Source of the DNA: Lepiota brunneoincarnata | Lineage: Eukaryota; Basidiomycota; Agaricomycetes; Agaricales; Agaricaceae | NCBI GenBank assembly: GCA_023014365.1 | Contig: JAEBUN010000004.1 | Location: 186,001-250,000 of the forward strand | DNA length: 64,000 nucleotides | Direction of reading: 5' to 3' | Shown here: piece by piece, positions 47,372 to 60,172 of the stretch | Layout of the letters: each line of letters starts with the position of its first letter | Numbering within the stretch: position 1 is the first letter of the stretch | The notes under the pieces: generated by a model | The model's input: only the letters and a program-made list of their open reading frames with translations | Databases searched by the model: none | What the model was told of the DNA's origin: nothing | Program-made: the position numbers and the translations under genes

Positions 47372-47763
47372 TGTTATCAGAATTCCATATCAGAAGAATG
47401 GTTATATTTAGCACAGTTTCCCATGTCATTGTCTCTCTAAAACAATCAGTAGTGTACATCAGAAGGACTATATTTAGATTACAACTCATTAACTCCACTG
47501 TGACTCATAGTTACTCTGGTTCAGATATTTATAGTAGGAACATAGCCACATCAAGCAGTATATAAGGGTACAGTACATTATCATGTATCCTTATCTTAGT
47601 GTTATACAGTTCTTGCCTCCTATACTTCTTTGCCTCTAAACTGGCTGGACTTATAGTGCTTTGTCATCTCCAAGTCACAATTAGTAGGATAGGACCAAGT
47701 CTGTATAGACATCCTGTGTTGAACCTTATGCTACTCAAGAGTGAACCCCTAACCCAGGTAACA
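47372..47763 (+). repeat. 5' LTR of element D4
   Basis: 392 bp, TGTTATCAGA to GGTAACA, followed after one base by the D self-primer site AACACTAAGATA (47765-47776). Confidence 0.9.
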
Positions 47764-47856
47764 AAACACTAAGATACCTTGCTGCTTATCTTTTGCTTGC
47801 CCTCTACTCTGCTCTGCCGACATACTGAACACATTGAGGTACTTTGGTTGTCCAAA

Positions 47857-48117
47857 ATGACATGCAAAAAGAAACTACCCCTCTGTGTAGCCATCACTAC
47901 ATCTCTGAACCTCTCCCTGCCAAAAGATCTGGCTTACCTACTCATTTTTATCTTCACCTCCACTGCCACCCTCATCACCTACCACATCATTACTCTAAAA
48001 CTCCAATGCATCACATGCCTCTGCCACTGCTGTATCATCAGAGCATGGACCCTATATACTAGGACAATCATCATCACCACCCAATTCTTCATTCTTCTAG
48101 CAATAATTGATCATTAG
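47857..48117 (+). CDS. Small membrane ORF upstream of gag (D4, intact)
   Basis: 86 codons plus stop, open throughout. Order as in the D6 copy: basic N-terminus, PLCVAITTSLNLSLPKDL, hydrophobic LAYLLIFIFTSTATLITYH, Cys cluster (CITCLCHCC), and hydrophobic IITTQFFILLAII near the end. The stop lies 13 nt before the position of the gag start, which reads ACA in place of ATG here. The frame can also be read from an upstream ATG at 47779. The product is undescribed to my knowledge. Confidence 0.5.
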   Translation: MTCKKKLPLCVAITTSLNLSLPKDLAYLLIFIFTSTATLITYHIITLKLQCITCLCHCCIIRAWTLYTRTIIITTQFFILLAIIDH

Positions 48118-48395
48118 ACAACTATCACCACACCTCCCAAGAAGATCTCAGCCCAAGAAACTCCATCACCCCCTCCTTCCAAATTGAGAAATAGAATCTC
48201 AGATCTGGAAATACAAAACCCTGATCCAAGAAGAAATCCTACTCTGCAACCTACTCAAACTCCATCCCTATTTTACCCCCTATCTCCATTTGACTCACTC
48301 ACTCTACAAGCATCCACATCCTCTCAAATTGTCTCATGAACACCATCAATTTTGCTACCAAATTAGCCAAAAGATAAAGATGACAAGAAGAACAA

Positions 48396-48789
48396 TGTTA
48401 CCCAGGTTAGGGGTTTACTCTTGAGTAGCACAAGGTTTAACACAGAATGTCTATACAGACTTGATCCTGTCCTACTAATTGTGACTTGGAGACAATGGAG
48501 CACTATAAGTCCAGTTGGTTTAGAGGCAAAGAAGTACAGGAGGCAAGAACTGTATAACACTAAGATAAGAATACATGGTAATGTACTGTATCCTTATATA
48601 CTACTTGATATGGCTATATCTTTCCTATAAATATTTGAACCTGGGTAACTATGAGTCATGGTGGAGTAAGTGAGTCATAAACTAAATATAGTCCTTCTGA
48701 TGTATACTACTGATCATTTCAGAGCAACATTTGATATGGGAATCTGTACTAAGTATAACTGTCCTTCTGATATAGAATTCTGATAACAA
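48396..48789 (-). repeat. Solo D LTR in D4 gag
   Basis: 394 bp, reversed orientation, flanked by AACAA on both sides (48391-48395 and 48790-48794). Confidence 0.93.
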
Positions 48790-48959
48790 ACAAGAACTAA
48801 AAGAATTTGAAGAACAAGAATGCCTAGAAGCTCTAGAATATTAAGCTAGAAGCAATCCACTCAACCAATACAAACTTGAAAGACTCAAATACACTCTCAA
48901 ACAACCAAGAAAGCTTACTAAATCAGAAGATGATCTACTCACACACCATAAATACAAAG

Positions 48960-49346
48960 TGTTATCAGAAGTCTTATCAGAAGGACGTTTACTTTTAAGT
49001 TCATATTCCCATGTTACTATGAAACCATCAGTAGTGTACATCAGAAGGACTATTCTTAGTATATGCCTCATGTCTCCTTATCTCTGACTCATAGTTACTC
49101 TGGTCCGAACTAGTATAGTAGGAGTACAGCCACACTTAGAAGTATATAAGGATACATTACAATACCTTGTATCCTTATCTTAGTGTTATACAGTTCTTGC
49201 CTCCTATACCTCTTTGCCCTTAAACCGGCTGGACTATAGTGCTCCATCATCTCCAAGTCATGCCTAGTAGGACAGGACCAAGTCTTTATAGACATCCTGT
49301 GTTGAACACCATGCTACTCAAGAGCAAACCCCTAAACCGGGTAACA
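48960..49346 (+). repeat. Solo D LTR in D4 gag
   Basis: 387 bp, flanked by CAAAG on both sides (48955-48959 and 49347-49351). The uninterrupted sequence is seen at about 63570-63590 in D6. Confidence 0.93.
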
Positions 49347-50779
49347 CAAAGTAGATCAAGGAAAACCCCCACCAGTAGACAATGGATCAGGACCTGATCC
49401 ACAACCACCTACATTATCCACACCTATGCAACCCTTAACCCTACTGGCACCACCTATACAACCACTGCAACCTCCAGCACCAGCACCATCCCCTGGACAA
49501 ATATAAATAGCTACTCAAAACCTGAAAGAACTTGGCCTCCTTAAGCCCATCACCTTTGATGGAAACAGAAGACTATTTGAAGACTGGATCTTCCAATACA
49601 AGGTCTATATACTTGCCAATTCCACCATCTACAATACCAATCTTGCCAGAACTCTATTTGTCCTCTCAACAATGCAATCAGGAGATGCCTGAGCCTGGAC
49701 TAGACAATACCTCCATGAAAGAAATACCACAACCCCAGCAGGCCAAACTACCATAAAGGAAGCCTAGGACATATTCACAAATCATCTCAGAACCAATTTT
49801 ACTCCTGTAGATGAACATGCATATGCACATACACAACTCCAAACCCTGCATCAAGTGGGTAAACCCATGACTGAGTTCAATGCCCAGTTCAAAGAACTCA
49901 TCTGTCAATCTGGACTTACAGAAGATTGTGCCCTAATTGATTTATACCATAAAGTAATTGATCACTGAATTGCTATGAAATTTGACAAATCAGGAAACCC
50001 CTCTACCACTATTGCTACTTGTTATACCTGAGCCAATAAATTTGACAATAATTTCCACTAAATCAATGTTTTATACAGCACACCCAGGAACACATTCCCA
50101 CAGAGAAATCAATACCAAACCAACCATGGACCAACTTATCCCAACAACAATGTCCCCTATGCCCAATTTTATCAAGGGAGCAATGCTCCCAGGTTTACAC
50201 CATGCAACCCACACACCATGGAAATAAATCATGCCACAATGGAAGAAGGATATATAGATCCTTACTCTGAAATACTCCAATTGGAATATGCTGAAGACAC
50301 CATTCAAGAACCATTGGAACTAGATGCTATGGTCACCAGACAACAGATGAAGGCATACCAGAAACAGGAATACTTCCAATGTAGAGCTAATGATCATTGG
50401 GTCAGCAAATGCCCACATCCACCACCAGCCAGATGCTTTCCAGGAATGCATACCAATCCACCACAACCAGCCAGAAACCCAAACCATCCATCTTATCAAG
50501 GAAATAGGCCTAACCCTGGCTTCAAACCCCAACAATGCAAATACTCTCTTGCTGTTGCAGAAGTAGCATCTCAGATGCACCAAATAGTTGATGAACTTGA
50601 TCCTGAATTACAGCAGGAACTCCAGTCTGCACTAGCTGAAGATCTGGAGATGTATCCATTCCAGGATTTTTAAAATAGAATGCTGTCAATCAATGTGCCC
50701 CTGTGCATTCCAGAACTCAGAAGAACTTTACATACTCTCACTCCCAGAAGGACAATTTCTTGATAAACTCTGTACAATT

Positions 50780-52030
50780 ATGACTCTCCCCAAATAAAAG
50801 ATCTCTTTTCCTGCCCATCAAGATTTGGAGTGAACAGACATCAAAACCCACAGCCATCACCACCCCAATAGACTCAGGAGCCCAAGGGAATTTCATCTCC
50901 TACAAAGTTGTTGAACAACATGGTTATCAAACCAAACAGTTGGACCAACCACTTCTGCTCAGTGTTAGAAGAGTAAGAAGGCCAGAACCAATTTGATATT
51001 GGAGTGCTGATCACAATCAGCATGCACACTACTCAAATACAGCAACAGTCTGTGCACAGACTGGGTAGCCAAACACTGCATAGACTACCAGACATAATGT
51101 ACACAAACAATATACAACAATAATAGATAAATGATTATATGCAGGGTTGAACTTGGAGATGGGAGTGGTTGAAGGCTGAGGCCAGGCTTGGGCATCAGGC
51201 ATCAGCTAGGGTGGCCAAGCCTGGATACCTTACCACAGACCCCTAGACATGCCTTGCATAAGGGGGAGCACATAACACCAGTCCCCTTACACTCAGCAAC
51301 ATTGATGGAATGGACAATCAACATGGCAAGATCCATGAATACATCAAAATCAAGACCATCATTGATGGAAGAGACTGCACACTAGAAGTGTATGTCACCA
51401 ACACTGGTGAAAAGGATCTCATCATTGGATTTCCCTCACTGGAACAATACAATCCCAAAATCAACTGGAAGACCAAGACATTCTCTTGGAAACCCCAAAT
51501 CAACCACCAAGACTTTTCCAAACTCCTCAGAACTCTTTGACAACCTGTCAAACTCAACTTGATTGCCATGGACATAATAGCTGGAAAAACTTCTCAACCC
51601 AAAGACAACCCAGAAGAATATGTCAACCTTTCAAATGTTGATCATGACACCTTCTCTCTAAAAAGAGAAATGAACCCAATGCTTCTAACCCCATTAGAAG
51701 TAAATACCAAAGCTCCACATGCTACAATGCTCTACAATAAGCAATACAACCCAACCAGATTGGCAAACCAAAAAGGAAAACAACTGGAATCAAACAAGAA
51801 ACTACCCAAAATTCCTCAAAGATTTGCCCAATGGGCTAAAATATTCAATAAAAAAGCCTCCAAATGATTCCCACCATCAAGAACATTCAATCACAAAATT
51901 GAACTAAAACTGATATTCAAAGCAAAATCAATGAAACCCTATCAAGTGGCACCTGCCAAAGACAAAGCACTAAAAGAATTCATAGACAAAACTTCCAAGA
52001 AGGGTACATCCACCACTCAAAATCCCCTAT
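50780..52030 (+). pseudogene. Protease region of D4, split by an F LTR
   Basis: The DSGAQGNFIS active site (50870-50900) has Ile-Pro changes before it. The frame resumes after the F LTR at NQHGKIHEY and runs to KTFSWKPQ, then the linker toward RT. It ends at the D1 LTR. Confidence 0.75.
50963..51291 (+). repeat. Solo LTR, family F, second copy
   Basis: 329 bp, TGTTAGAAGA to CCCCTTACA, flanked by CTCAG (50958-50962 and 51292-51296). D1 shows the empty site at about 54848. Confidence 0.93.
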
Positions 52031-52415
52031 TGTTATCAGAAGTCTTATCAGAAGGACAGTTATTTTTAGTTTACATTCCCATGTCATTATGAAACCATCA
52101 GTAGTGCACATCAGAAGGACTATTCTTAGTTTATGCCTCATGTCCCTTATCTCTGACTCATAGTTATTCCAGTCCAGACTATTATAGTAGGAGTACAGCC
52201 ACACTTAGAAGTATATAAGGATACAGTACATTACCTTGTATCCTTATCTTAGTGTTATACAGTTCTTGCCTCCTATAATTCTTTGCCTCTAAACTGGCTG
52301 GACTATAGTGCTCTGTCATCTCCAAGTCACACTTAGTAGGACAGGACCAAGTCTGTATAGACATCCTGTGTTGAACTCTGTGCTACTCATGAGCGAACCC
52401 CTAACCCAGGTAACA
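52031..52415 (+). repeat. 5' LTR of element D1
   Basis: 385 bp. TATA box TATATAAG at 52212-52219; predicted RNA start at about 52246. About 25 differences from the 3' LTR, mostly transitions. Left flank CCTAT. Confidence 0.92.
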
Positions 52416-52416
52416 A

Positions 52417-52428
52417 AACACTAAGATA
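52417..52428 (+). other. Self-primer binding site of D1
   Basis: AACACTAAGATA, one base inside the LTR, is the exact reverse complement of 52245-52256 (TATCTTAGTGTT), which begins about 33 nt after the LTR TATA box. This is the Tf1 arrangement and no tRNA-type TGG start is present. Also kept in D3a, D4 and D6. Confidence 0.75.
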
Positions 52429-52518
52429 CTCTGCTGCTTATCTCTTGCTTGCCCTCTACTCTGCTCTGCTCTACTCTGCCAACATACTGAATGTGTTGAA
52501 GAACTCTGGTTGTTCAAA

Positions 52519-52779
52519 ATGATGTGCAAAAGAAAACCACCCCTCTGTGTAGCCATTGCTATGTCCCTCAATCTCTCCTTGCCAGAAGACCTGGCTTACC
52601 TACTCATCTTCATCTTCACCTCCACCACTACCCTTATCACATACTGAATAATCACCATAGAACTTGAATGCATCATGTGCCCTTGCCACTGCTGTATCAT
52701 CAGATTGAGGAACCTGTACTCAGGAATCTCCATCATTGCAACCCAATTTTTCATCCTTCTAGCAATAATTGATTGCTAG
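52519..52779 (+). pseudogene. Small membrane ORF upstream of gag (D1 copy)
   Basis: 261 nt from ATGATG to TAG, interrupted by one TGA near codon 43. Same motifs as the intact copies (Cys cluster CIMCPCHCC). The stop is 12 nt before the gag ATG at 52792. Confidence 0.55.
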
Positions 52780-52791
52780 ACAACTGCCACC

Positions 52792-54562
52792 ATGCCTCCA
52801 AAAAAGTTCTTGGCCCAAGAAACTCCTCCTAAATCGAGAAGTAGAATCTCTGAATCAGGAACCCAAAATCTGGATCCCAGAAGAAATCCTATACCCACTC
52901 AAACACTGTCACTGTTTTATCCCCCATCCCCATTTGACTCACCCACTCCAAGTGCATCAACACCCACATGCACTCAAACAAGTTTTGCTGAAGAACTAGC
53001 AGAACAACAAAGATTACAACACGAAAGAGAATTAAAGGAACACTATGAAGGAGAAGAAAGAAAATGCAAACAAGCCAAAGAATATCATGCTAAAGTAAAC
53101 CCACTAAATGATTTTGAACTTCAAAAACTCAAATACACCCTCAAAACAACCAAGGGAACTTTCCCAATCAGAGGAAAACTTACTTACACATCACAAATAT
53201 GCAGTAAATCAAGGAAGAACCCCTCCAGTAGACAACAACTCAGACATCTACATCACTGATGACAACCAATCAGAACCTGACCCTCAACCACCTGCATTAC
53301 CCACACCAATACAACCCTTAGCCCTACCAGCACCACCAACACCACCACCACCGCCACCCAGACAATTACAAATGGCTGCTACACAAACCCCAAAGGAGTT
53401 AGGACTCCTCAAACCCATTGCCTTTGATGGAACCAGAAGATTGTTTGAAGACTGGATCTTCCAATGTGAAGTCTATGTGCTTGCTAATGCAACCACTTAC
53501 AACACCGACCTTGCCAGAACCCTATTTGTTCTTTTGACAATGTAATCAGGAGATGCCCAAGCCTGGGCCAGACAATACCTCCATGAGAGGAATGCCCAAA
53601 CCCAAGCAGGACAACCCATAGCCATGGAGTCATGGGACAACTTCACTGCCCAGCTTAGAGCCGACTTCACCCTGGCAGATGAACATGCATATGCACACAC
53701 CAGACTTCAAACCCTGCACCAAGCAGGCAAACCGATGACTGAGTTCAATGCTCAATTTAAGGAACTTGTCTGTCAATCTGGACTTAATGAAGATTGCACA
53801 CTGATTGATCTCTATTGTAAAGCAATCAATTGCCATATTGCAATGAAGATCAATGAATCGGAGAACCCTCCGACAACCATCACCGCTTGGTATACCTGAG
53901 CCAACAAACTCGATGACAACTTCTGCAGAATCAACACCCTTTACAGTACCCCTAGGAACACGTTCCCTCAAAGGAACCAATACCAACCCAACTGCGGACT
54001 AAACCATCCAAACAACAACATGCCCTATGCACAATTCTACCAAATGAGTAATGCTCCACATTTCACCCCAAGAGACCCACATGCCATGGAAATAGACCAT
54101 GCCACAATAGAAGAAGGATTCAAAGATCCTTATCCCAAAATTCAGCAACTGGAATATACTGAAGAAGACTCCACACAAGAACCATTGGAGTTAGATGCCG
54201 TTGTCACAGGACAACAAATGAAATCATATCAAAACCAAGAATGCTTCTGATGCGGAGCTAAAGACCATTGGGTTAGTAAATGCCCACGACCACCACCAAC
54301 CAGACGCTTCTCAGGAATGTGTACCAATCCCCCTTGTCCTGCAAGAAACCCCAACCATCCTTTTCATGGACAACAAAACACTTGTCCCAGATTCCCAAAT
54401 CAGAAAAACCAACCATCACCCCAATGCAAATACTCCCTTGCTGTCACAGAAGTCGCATCTCAGATGCACCAGATGGTTGATGAACTTGATCCTGAGTTAC
54501 AACAAGAACTCCACTCCATGCTAGCCAAGGATCCAGAGATGCATCCATTCCAGGATTTTTAA
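52792..54562 (+). pseudogene. gag of D1
   Basis: ATG at 52792 (MPPKKFLAQE). A frameshift lies near 53150, a TAA replaces Gln before SGDAQAWARQYL, and TGA replaces Arg at YTxAN and in the knuckle (CF-stop-CGAKDHWVSKCP). Ends FQDF-stop at 54562. Full length would be about 590 codons. Confidence 0.82.
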
Positions 54563-54648
54563 AAAGGAATGCTGTTGATTGATGTGCCCCTGCATGTTCC
54601 AGAACTCAAAAGGACATTTCTTACTCTCACTCCCAGAAGGACACTTTC

Positions 54649-57600
54649 TTGATAAACTCTGTACAATTACAACTATCCCCAAATAAACGATCCCTTTTCT
54701 TACCCATCAAGATTTGGAGTGAATGGACATCAAAACCCATGGCCATCACTGCCCTGATAGACTCAGGAGCCCAAGGGAATTTCATATCCCACAAAGTCAT
54801 TGAAAGACATGGTTATCAAACCAAATGGCTGGACCAACCAATTCCCCTCAGTAACATTGATGGAACTGACAATCAACATGGTAAGATCCATGAATACATC
54901 AAAATCAAAACCATCATTGATGCAAGAGATTGCACACTAGAAGTGTACATCACAAACACTGGTGAGAAGGATCTCATCATTGGATTTCCCTGGTTGGAAC
55001 AATACAATCCTGACATTAACTGGAAGACCAAGACATTCTCTTGGAAACCCCAAATCAATCACCAAGACTTCTCAAAGCTCCTCAGAACCCTACGATGACC
55101 CATCAAACTCAATTCCATTGCCATGGACATAATGGCTGGAAAAACCTCTCAACTTGAGGAAAACCCTGAAGAATACATCAACCTGTCAAATGTTGACCTT
55201 GACACCTTCTCTTTAGAAAGAGAAATGAACCCAATGCTTCTAACCCCATTAGAAGTAAACACCAAAGTGACACATGCCACAAACCTCCACAATGAACAAC
55301 ACAACCTGACAAGATCAGCAAACCAAAAAGGAAAACAACTGGAATCAAATAAAAAACCACCCAAGATCCCTTGGAGACTCACCTGATGGGCCAAAATATT
55401 CAACAAGAAAGCCTCCAAATGATTCCCACCATCAAGAACATTTGATCACAAAATTGAACTAAAACCAACATTTGAAGCAAAATCAATGAAACCTTATCAG
55501 GTGGCACCTGCTGAAGAAAAAGCACCAAAAGAATTCATAGACGAAAACCTCTGAAAAGGGTACATCCACCCCTCAAAATCGCCTATGGCATCACCTTTCT
55601 TCTTTGTTGTCAAGAAAGGAGGAGACCTCCAACCCTGCCAAGACTATTGTTATGTACCTATCCAATCCCCATGATTTCCTCTATCATGGATAAACTCAAA
55701 GGAGCTAAGTACTTCACTAAGCTCGATGTCCGCCTAGGATACAATAACGTCAGAATCAAAGATGGCAATCAATGGAAAGCAGCATTCAAGACTCCTATGG
55801 GTCTTTTCAAACCAACTGTAATGTTTTTCGGACTTTGCAACAGTCCCACAACATTCCAACACATGATGGACATGCTATTCTCCAAGATAATGGAGAAAGG
55901 AGGAATCATCATCTATATGGATGATATACTAATCTATGGTAAAACCCAAGAGGAAACCAACTGACTTACAGAAAAAGTACTGCAAATTCTACAAGAAAAC
56001 AACCTCTACCTCAAAACGGAAAAATGCAAATTCAACAAACAACAACTTGAATATCTTGGCATGATCATCACACCTGATGAAATCAAGATGGATCCCAGAA
56101 AACCCAAGGGAATAGAAGACTGGCCAGTGCCAAAAACAGTCCAACACATTTGGAAATCCATCAGATTCTGTAACTTCTACTGGAAGTTCATCTGCAACTA
56201 CTCCCACCACACCAAACCCCTTAACCAACTCCTATCCAAATCAAACAAATTTGAATGGAAAGAAGAACAACAAAAAGCATTTGAAATGCTCAAGAACGAA
56301 TTCTTAAAGGAACCAGTGCTCCTCATGCCTGACTCCACAAAATCCTTTGAAATAGAAGCTGACACTTCCAAATTTGCATCAGGAGCTGTCCTGTACCAAC
56401 ACAATATCAATGGAATATGGAAACCTGTATTGTTCTATTCAAAGATGTTCAGACCAGCAGAATGCAACTACGACATCTATGACAGGAAACTCCTTGCTAT
56501 TATCCAAGCCCTCAAAGAATGGTGCCATTACCTCCTCGGCAGCCCCCATACCATCCATATCAGAATGGACCACCAAAACCTCACATTCTGGTGTAAACCC
56601 CAGAAAATCAACCCCTGACAAGCACGATGGGTCCAGACCCTTACCGACTACAACTTCAAATTAGAACACATCCCAGGATCAAAGATTCCTGCACCAGATG
56701 CTCTATCAAGATGCCCAGACCACATCCCTGATGAGGATAACGATAATGAAGATGTCACCATGCTTCCAAACAACCTTTTTATCACCACAGCCAACATAGA
56801 AGATCAAAACTTAATCACAGTACTCCCAGAACACCTCTTTATTGCCACTGTCGATATGGAACTCTAAGAAAGAATCACAGAATCACCCAAATACGACACT
56901 AGAACCACCGAAGTGTTCAAACTCCTGAAGGAAACCCACCCTAACACTGCTGATAAAGACTTCAGAACAGTCCCGACCTCGAATGGTCCACTCCTCACGT
57001 TCCAAGAACATGTCATCATTCCAGAAGACCTCCAACTTAGACGTGATGTCATCGCAAGATATCACAACCACCCTACACATGGTCACCCCAGAAAACAAGA
57101 AACATACCACCTTGCCAAGAAAGAGGTATATTGGCCAGGAATGTTGACATTCATAAAGAATTATGTCAAAGGCTGTCCAGAATGCCAGCAACACAAAATC
57201 ATACACAGACCGGATCATGCACCGACTCAACCAATCCCACCATCATCTTCCAAACACCCATTCACTCAAATCTCATGGGATCTTATCACTGGTCTACTGC
57301 CTAGCACTGGCCATAATGTGATATTGTCCATGGTGGACCATGGCCTTACAAAGGGGGTAATTTTCATCCCAACCTCAGATTGATCAAATCCCAATGACAT
57401 CGGACAACTATTAATAGAAAAAGTCTTCACTAGATTCGGACTACCCAACAAAATCATATCAGATTGAGACCCCAGATTCACCACCAACTCCTTCTGAGAA
57501 CTAGCCAAATGCCTAAACATCCAACAAGCATTCTCAACCGCATACCACCCCCAGACAGATGGTTCTACCAAATGATACAACCAGGAAATCTAAACCTATC

Positions 57601-58373
57601 TCACCATATACTGCACCAGGAACCCCCTTGACTGGTCAGAAACCCTCCCTATTGCCAAGTTTGCACACAACTCCAAAATACATGCCTGAAGGCGGAAATC
57701 CCCATTCGAACTAATCATGGGATACAACCCTCTGCCAATACCCATGGTAATGGAAACATCAAACTTTCCATCAGTAGACGAACACATCAGGCTCCTTGAT
57801 GATGCCAGAAAAGAAGCACACATGGCACACCAACTCTCTGCCGATATTATGAAACAAAGAACCAGAAGAACTGTCAAACCCCTTGAAACACATCAAAAAG
57901 TATGGCTAGAAGCCAAGAATCTCAAACTCCCCTTCATCTCCAACAAAATATCCCCAAAATGACTAGGACCTTTCCTTATCTCAGAAGTCTTATCACCACT
58001 GACATACAAATTAAAACTTCTGATCAAATGGAAGATACACCCAGTATTCCACTGAAACCTTCTAACCCCATATACTGAAACAGAAGCATACAGATCTCAT
58101 CTGACTCCACCACCACCAGACATTATCAATGAAGAAGAATACAAAATAGAAGCTATTCTTAATCACTGCCGATATTGTGGAAAACTCCAATACTATGTCA
58201 AATGGAAAGGATACTCCCACATGGAGAATGAATGGATCACTGATGAAACACTCTGTGCAAACGCCAAAGAATACCTAACTGAGTATAAAGAAACTCATGG
58301 AATTTCCCAGAAAGATCAGGAACCTACCAGAACCTACCAAAGACAACTTCACTCTCACACCAAACATACTTAA
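54649..58373 (+). pseudogene. pol of D1 with many CGA-to-TGA stops
   Basis: Protease (ALIDSGAQGNF, 54740-55098), RT at 55647-56060 ([11 protein letters not shown]), RNase H at 56340-56620 (EADTSKFASGAVLYQ), integrase zinc region at 57070-57200 (YHNHPTHGHP ... GCPECQQH) and core (SWDLITGL, ISD-stop-DPRF, DGSTK-stop-YNQE). The integrase C-terminus (57717-57962) is followed by a chromodomain-like KWKGY at 58195-58215. More than ten TGA codons sit at Arg positions. The third catalytic residue is Lys instead of Glu. Confidence 0.88.
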
Positions 58374-58376
58374 AAG

Positions 58377-59748
58377 ATGCCCATGAACCTCAACCTCACT
58401 TGTCCCCAAACCACTCCCCCTTACTCTACCACACCCTCTCCATCTTCCTCATCATCCTCTATAATCATCATCAATGACCAGAAGGTCGAACATACAACAC
58501 TTCAGACAACTCCTGTACCAACCCCATCTCCCTACACCCCCTCTCACACCTTTGCCACAGCCTATGCTGCTGATAGAGATGGGACCCCCAACCCCAATGA
58601 CACCCCAGAACCAACAGTTGCCCCAGCTGCCTCCCTTAGATTCCAGACAGCTGGAGTACGACCACATGGACCAAATTACCCTTCTGATGGAGATTTGCAT
58701 GAGGCTGCAACCAGCCGAACCATTATGGATATGTAAATTGGAACACTCTCCAATTTCAGAATACGACCAACAACTCTGGTCAGACTACACCCACCATGTA
58801 CAACAGACTAAGGCTCTCACTACTGTGTACAATACGCAACATGCCTGGGCAGAATCACTTAAGCAACTTCTCCACTCAAGATTGAGCCTCATGTCCAAGG
58901 TGTCAAAGAACTTACCCAAGCAAGATGAGATACATACCTTGCAGCCCTCCACCACAACCATTGCCACCACTGCCATGACAACCCCCACCACTATCACCAC
59001 TCCCACTCCCAATAAGGGAAAGAAGCCCGCCAATCTCAGAAACCCTTTCAGACATCTCACCCCCACTAGGAACACCACCCATGCCATCACCAATAACCAT
59101 ATCCTGATTTGGAACTCCCCCAATCCCATTCATGCATGAACCGACCCCCGAACCACCAACAGATCAGTTTGCATCCAGTGCAGACATACTGGACACTGGG
59201 TCATAGATTCCCCCCAATTTGCCTGTCTCAGGTGCAAGCAATATGCCCCAGGGCACTATTCTTACAACTGCATCAAATATAGATGCCCCCATTGCACCAT
59301 CTTCCAACCATACCATAAATGGACCAAATGTCCTGCTCAAAAGACTTGACACATCCCCTACTCCTGAACTTCAACAGCCTGTCCCATGACAACCCCCTCC
59401 ACTCACAATCAATACATTGACCTCACCAACAACAACTACTATGAGGAATGTTACAACGAGGTTGCCAAGTCCAACATCACAGGAGAACCATGTGGTTTCT
59501 TCCGAAGAAAACCAAATCGCCCCCACAGAAGATAGAATTGAAAGCCCCCACTTCAGACAACTCCTATATGACATATTCTATCCAGGACAACCCCCATCCC
59601 CAGAAACTGCTGCAGTACTCAATCTCCACAGAACTCCTACCCCCACCTTTTCTCCTGTCATTCCCTCTTGACCAGACTCCACCGACCAACCTCAAGTTGA
59701 CTACTATGAACCAAATTACCTAGCTGAATACCTGGAAGAAGGAAACTA
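58377..59748 (+). pseudogene. Post-pol zinc-knuckle ORF of D1
   Basis: Starts 3 nt after the pol stop. The frame at 58474-59139 is open for 221 codons (Pro/Thr-rich, then a helical part with LLMEICMRLQ). It continues past a TGA at a former Arg codon into CIQCRHTGHWVIDSP, CLRCKQYAPGHYSYNC and CPHCTIFQPYHKWTKC, three knuckle-type units (the first has Ser for its last Cys). An acidic C-terminus (YLAEYLEEGN) ends 40 bp before the 3' LTR. No membrane segment seen. Possible roles: RNA binding, extra nucleocapsid; not established. Confidence 0.6.
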
Positions 59749-59787
59749 ATGAGTTGTAATGGAAAACAACTCTAGAAGTGGACCTAA

Positions 59788-60172
59788 TGTTATCAGAAGT
59801 CTTATCAGAAGGACAGTTATTTTTAGTTTATATTCCCATGTCACTATGAAACCATCAGTAGTGTACATCAGAAGGACTATTTTTAGTTTATGCCTCATGT
59901 CCCTTATCTCTGACTCATAGTTACTCTGGTCTGGACTATTACAGTAGGAGTACAGCCACACTTAGAAGTATATAAGGATACAGTACATTACCTTGTATCC
60001 TTATCTTAGTGTTATAAAGTTCTTGCCTCCTATACCTCTTTGCCCCTAAACTGGCTGGACTATAGTGCTCCATCGTCTCCAAGTCATGCCTAGTAGGACA
60101 GGACCAAGTCTGTATAGACATCCTGTGTTGAATGCCATGCTACTCAAGAGCGAACCCCTAACCCAGGTAACA
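59788..60172 (+). repeat. 3' LTR of D1
   Basis: 385 bp, the same length as the 5' LTR. Right flank ACCAT. Confidence 0.92.

Larger units (their letters stand above)
48131..50673 (+). pseudogene. gag of D4, cut by two solo LTRs
   Basis: Pieces at 48131-48395, 48790-48959 and 49347-50673. It has the capsid-like core, the knuckle FQCRANDHWVSKCP and the terminal SLAVAEVASQMHQ...FQDF. The gag ATG is ACA, and TGA replaces Arg in YTRAN. Confidence 0.78.
47764..52030 (+). mobile_element. Ty3/gypsy element D4, 5' part
   Basis: Small membrane ORF, gag and protease region of a D element. Interrupted by solo D LTRs at 48396-48789 and 48960-49346 and a solo F LTR at 50963-51291. The body stops at 52030, where the D1 5' LTR begins, in the segment just upstream of RT. 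Confidence 0.87.
52031..60172 (+). mobile_element. LTR-to-LTR Ty3/gypsy chromovirus D1
   Basis: 8.1 kb: 5' LTR, self-primer site, small membrane ORF, gag, pol, post-pol zinc-knuckle ORF, 3' LTR. Flanks differ (CCTAT and ACCAT) and the D4 body on the left does not resume on the right, so the two LTRs may come from different insertion events. Confidence 0.9.
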
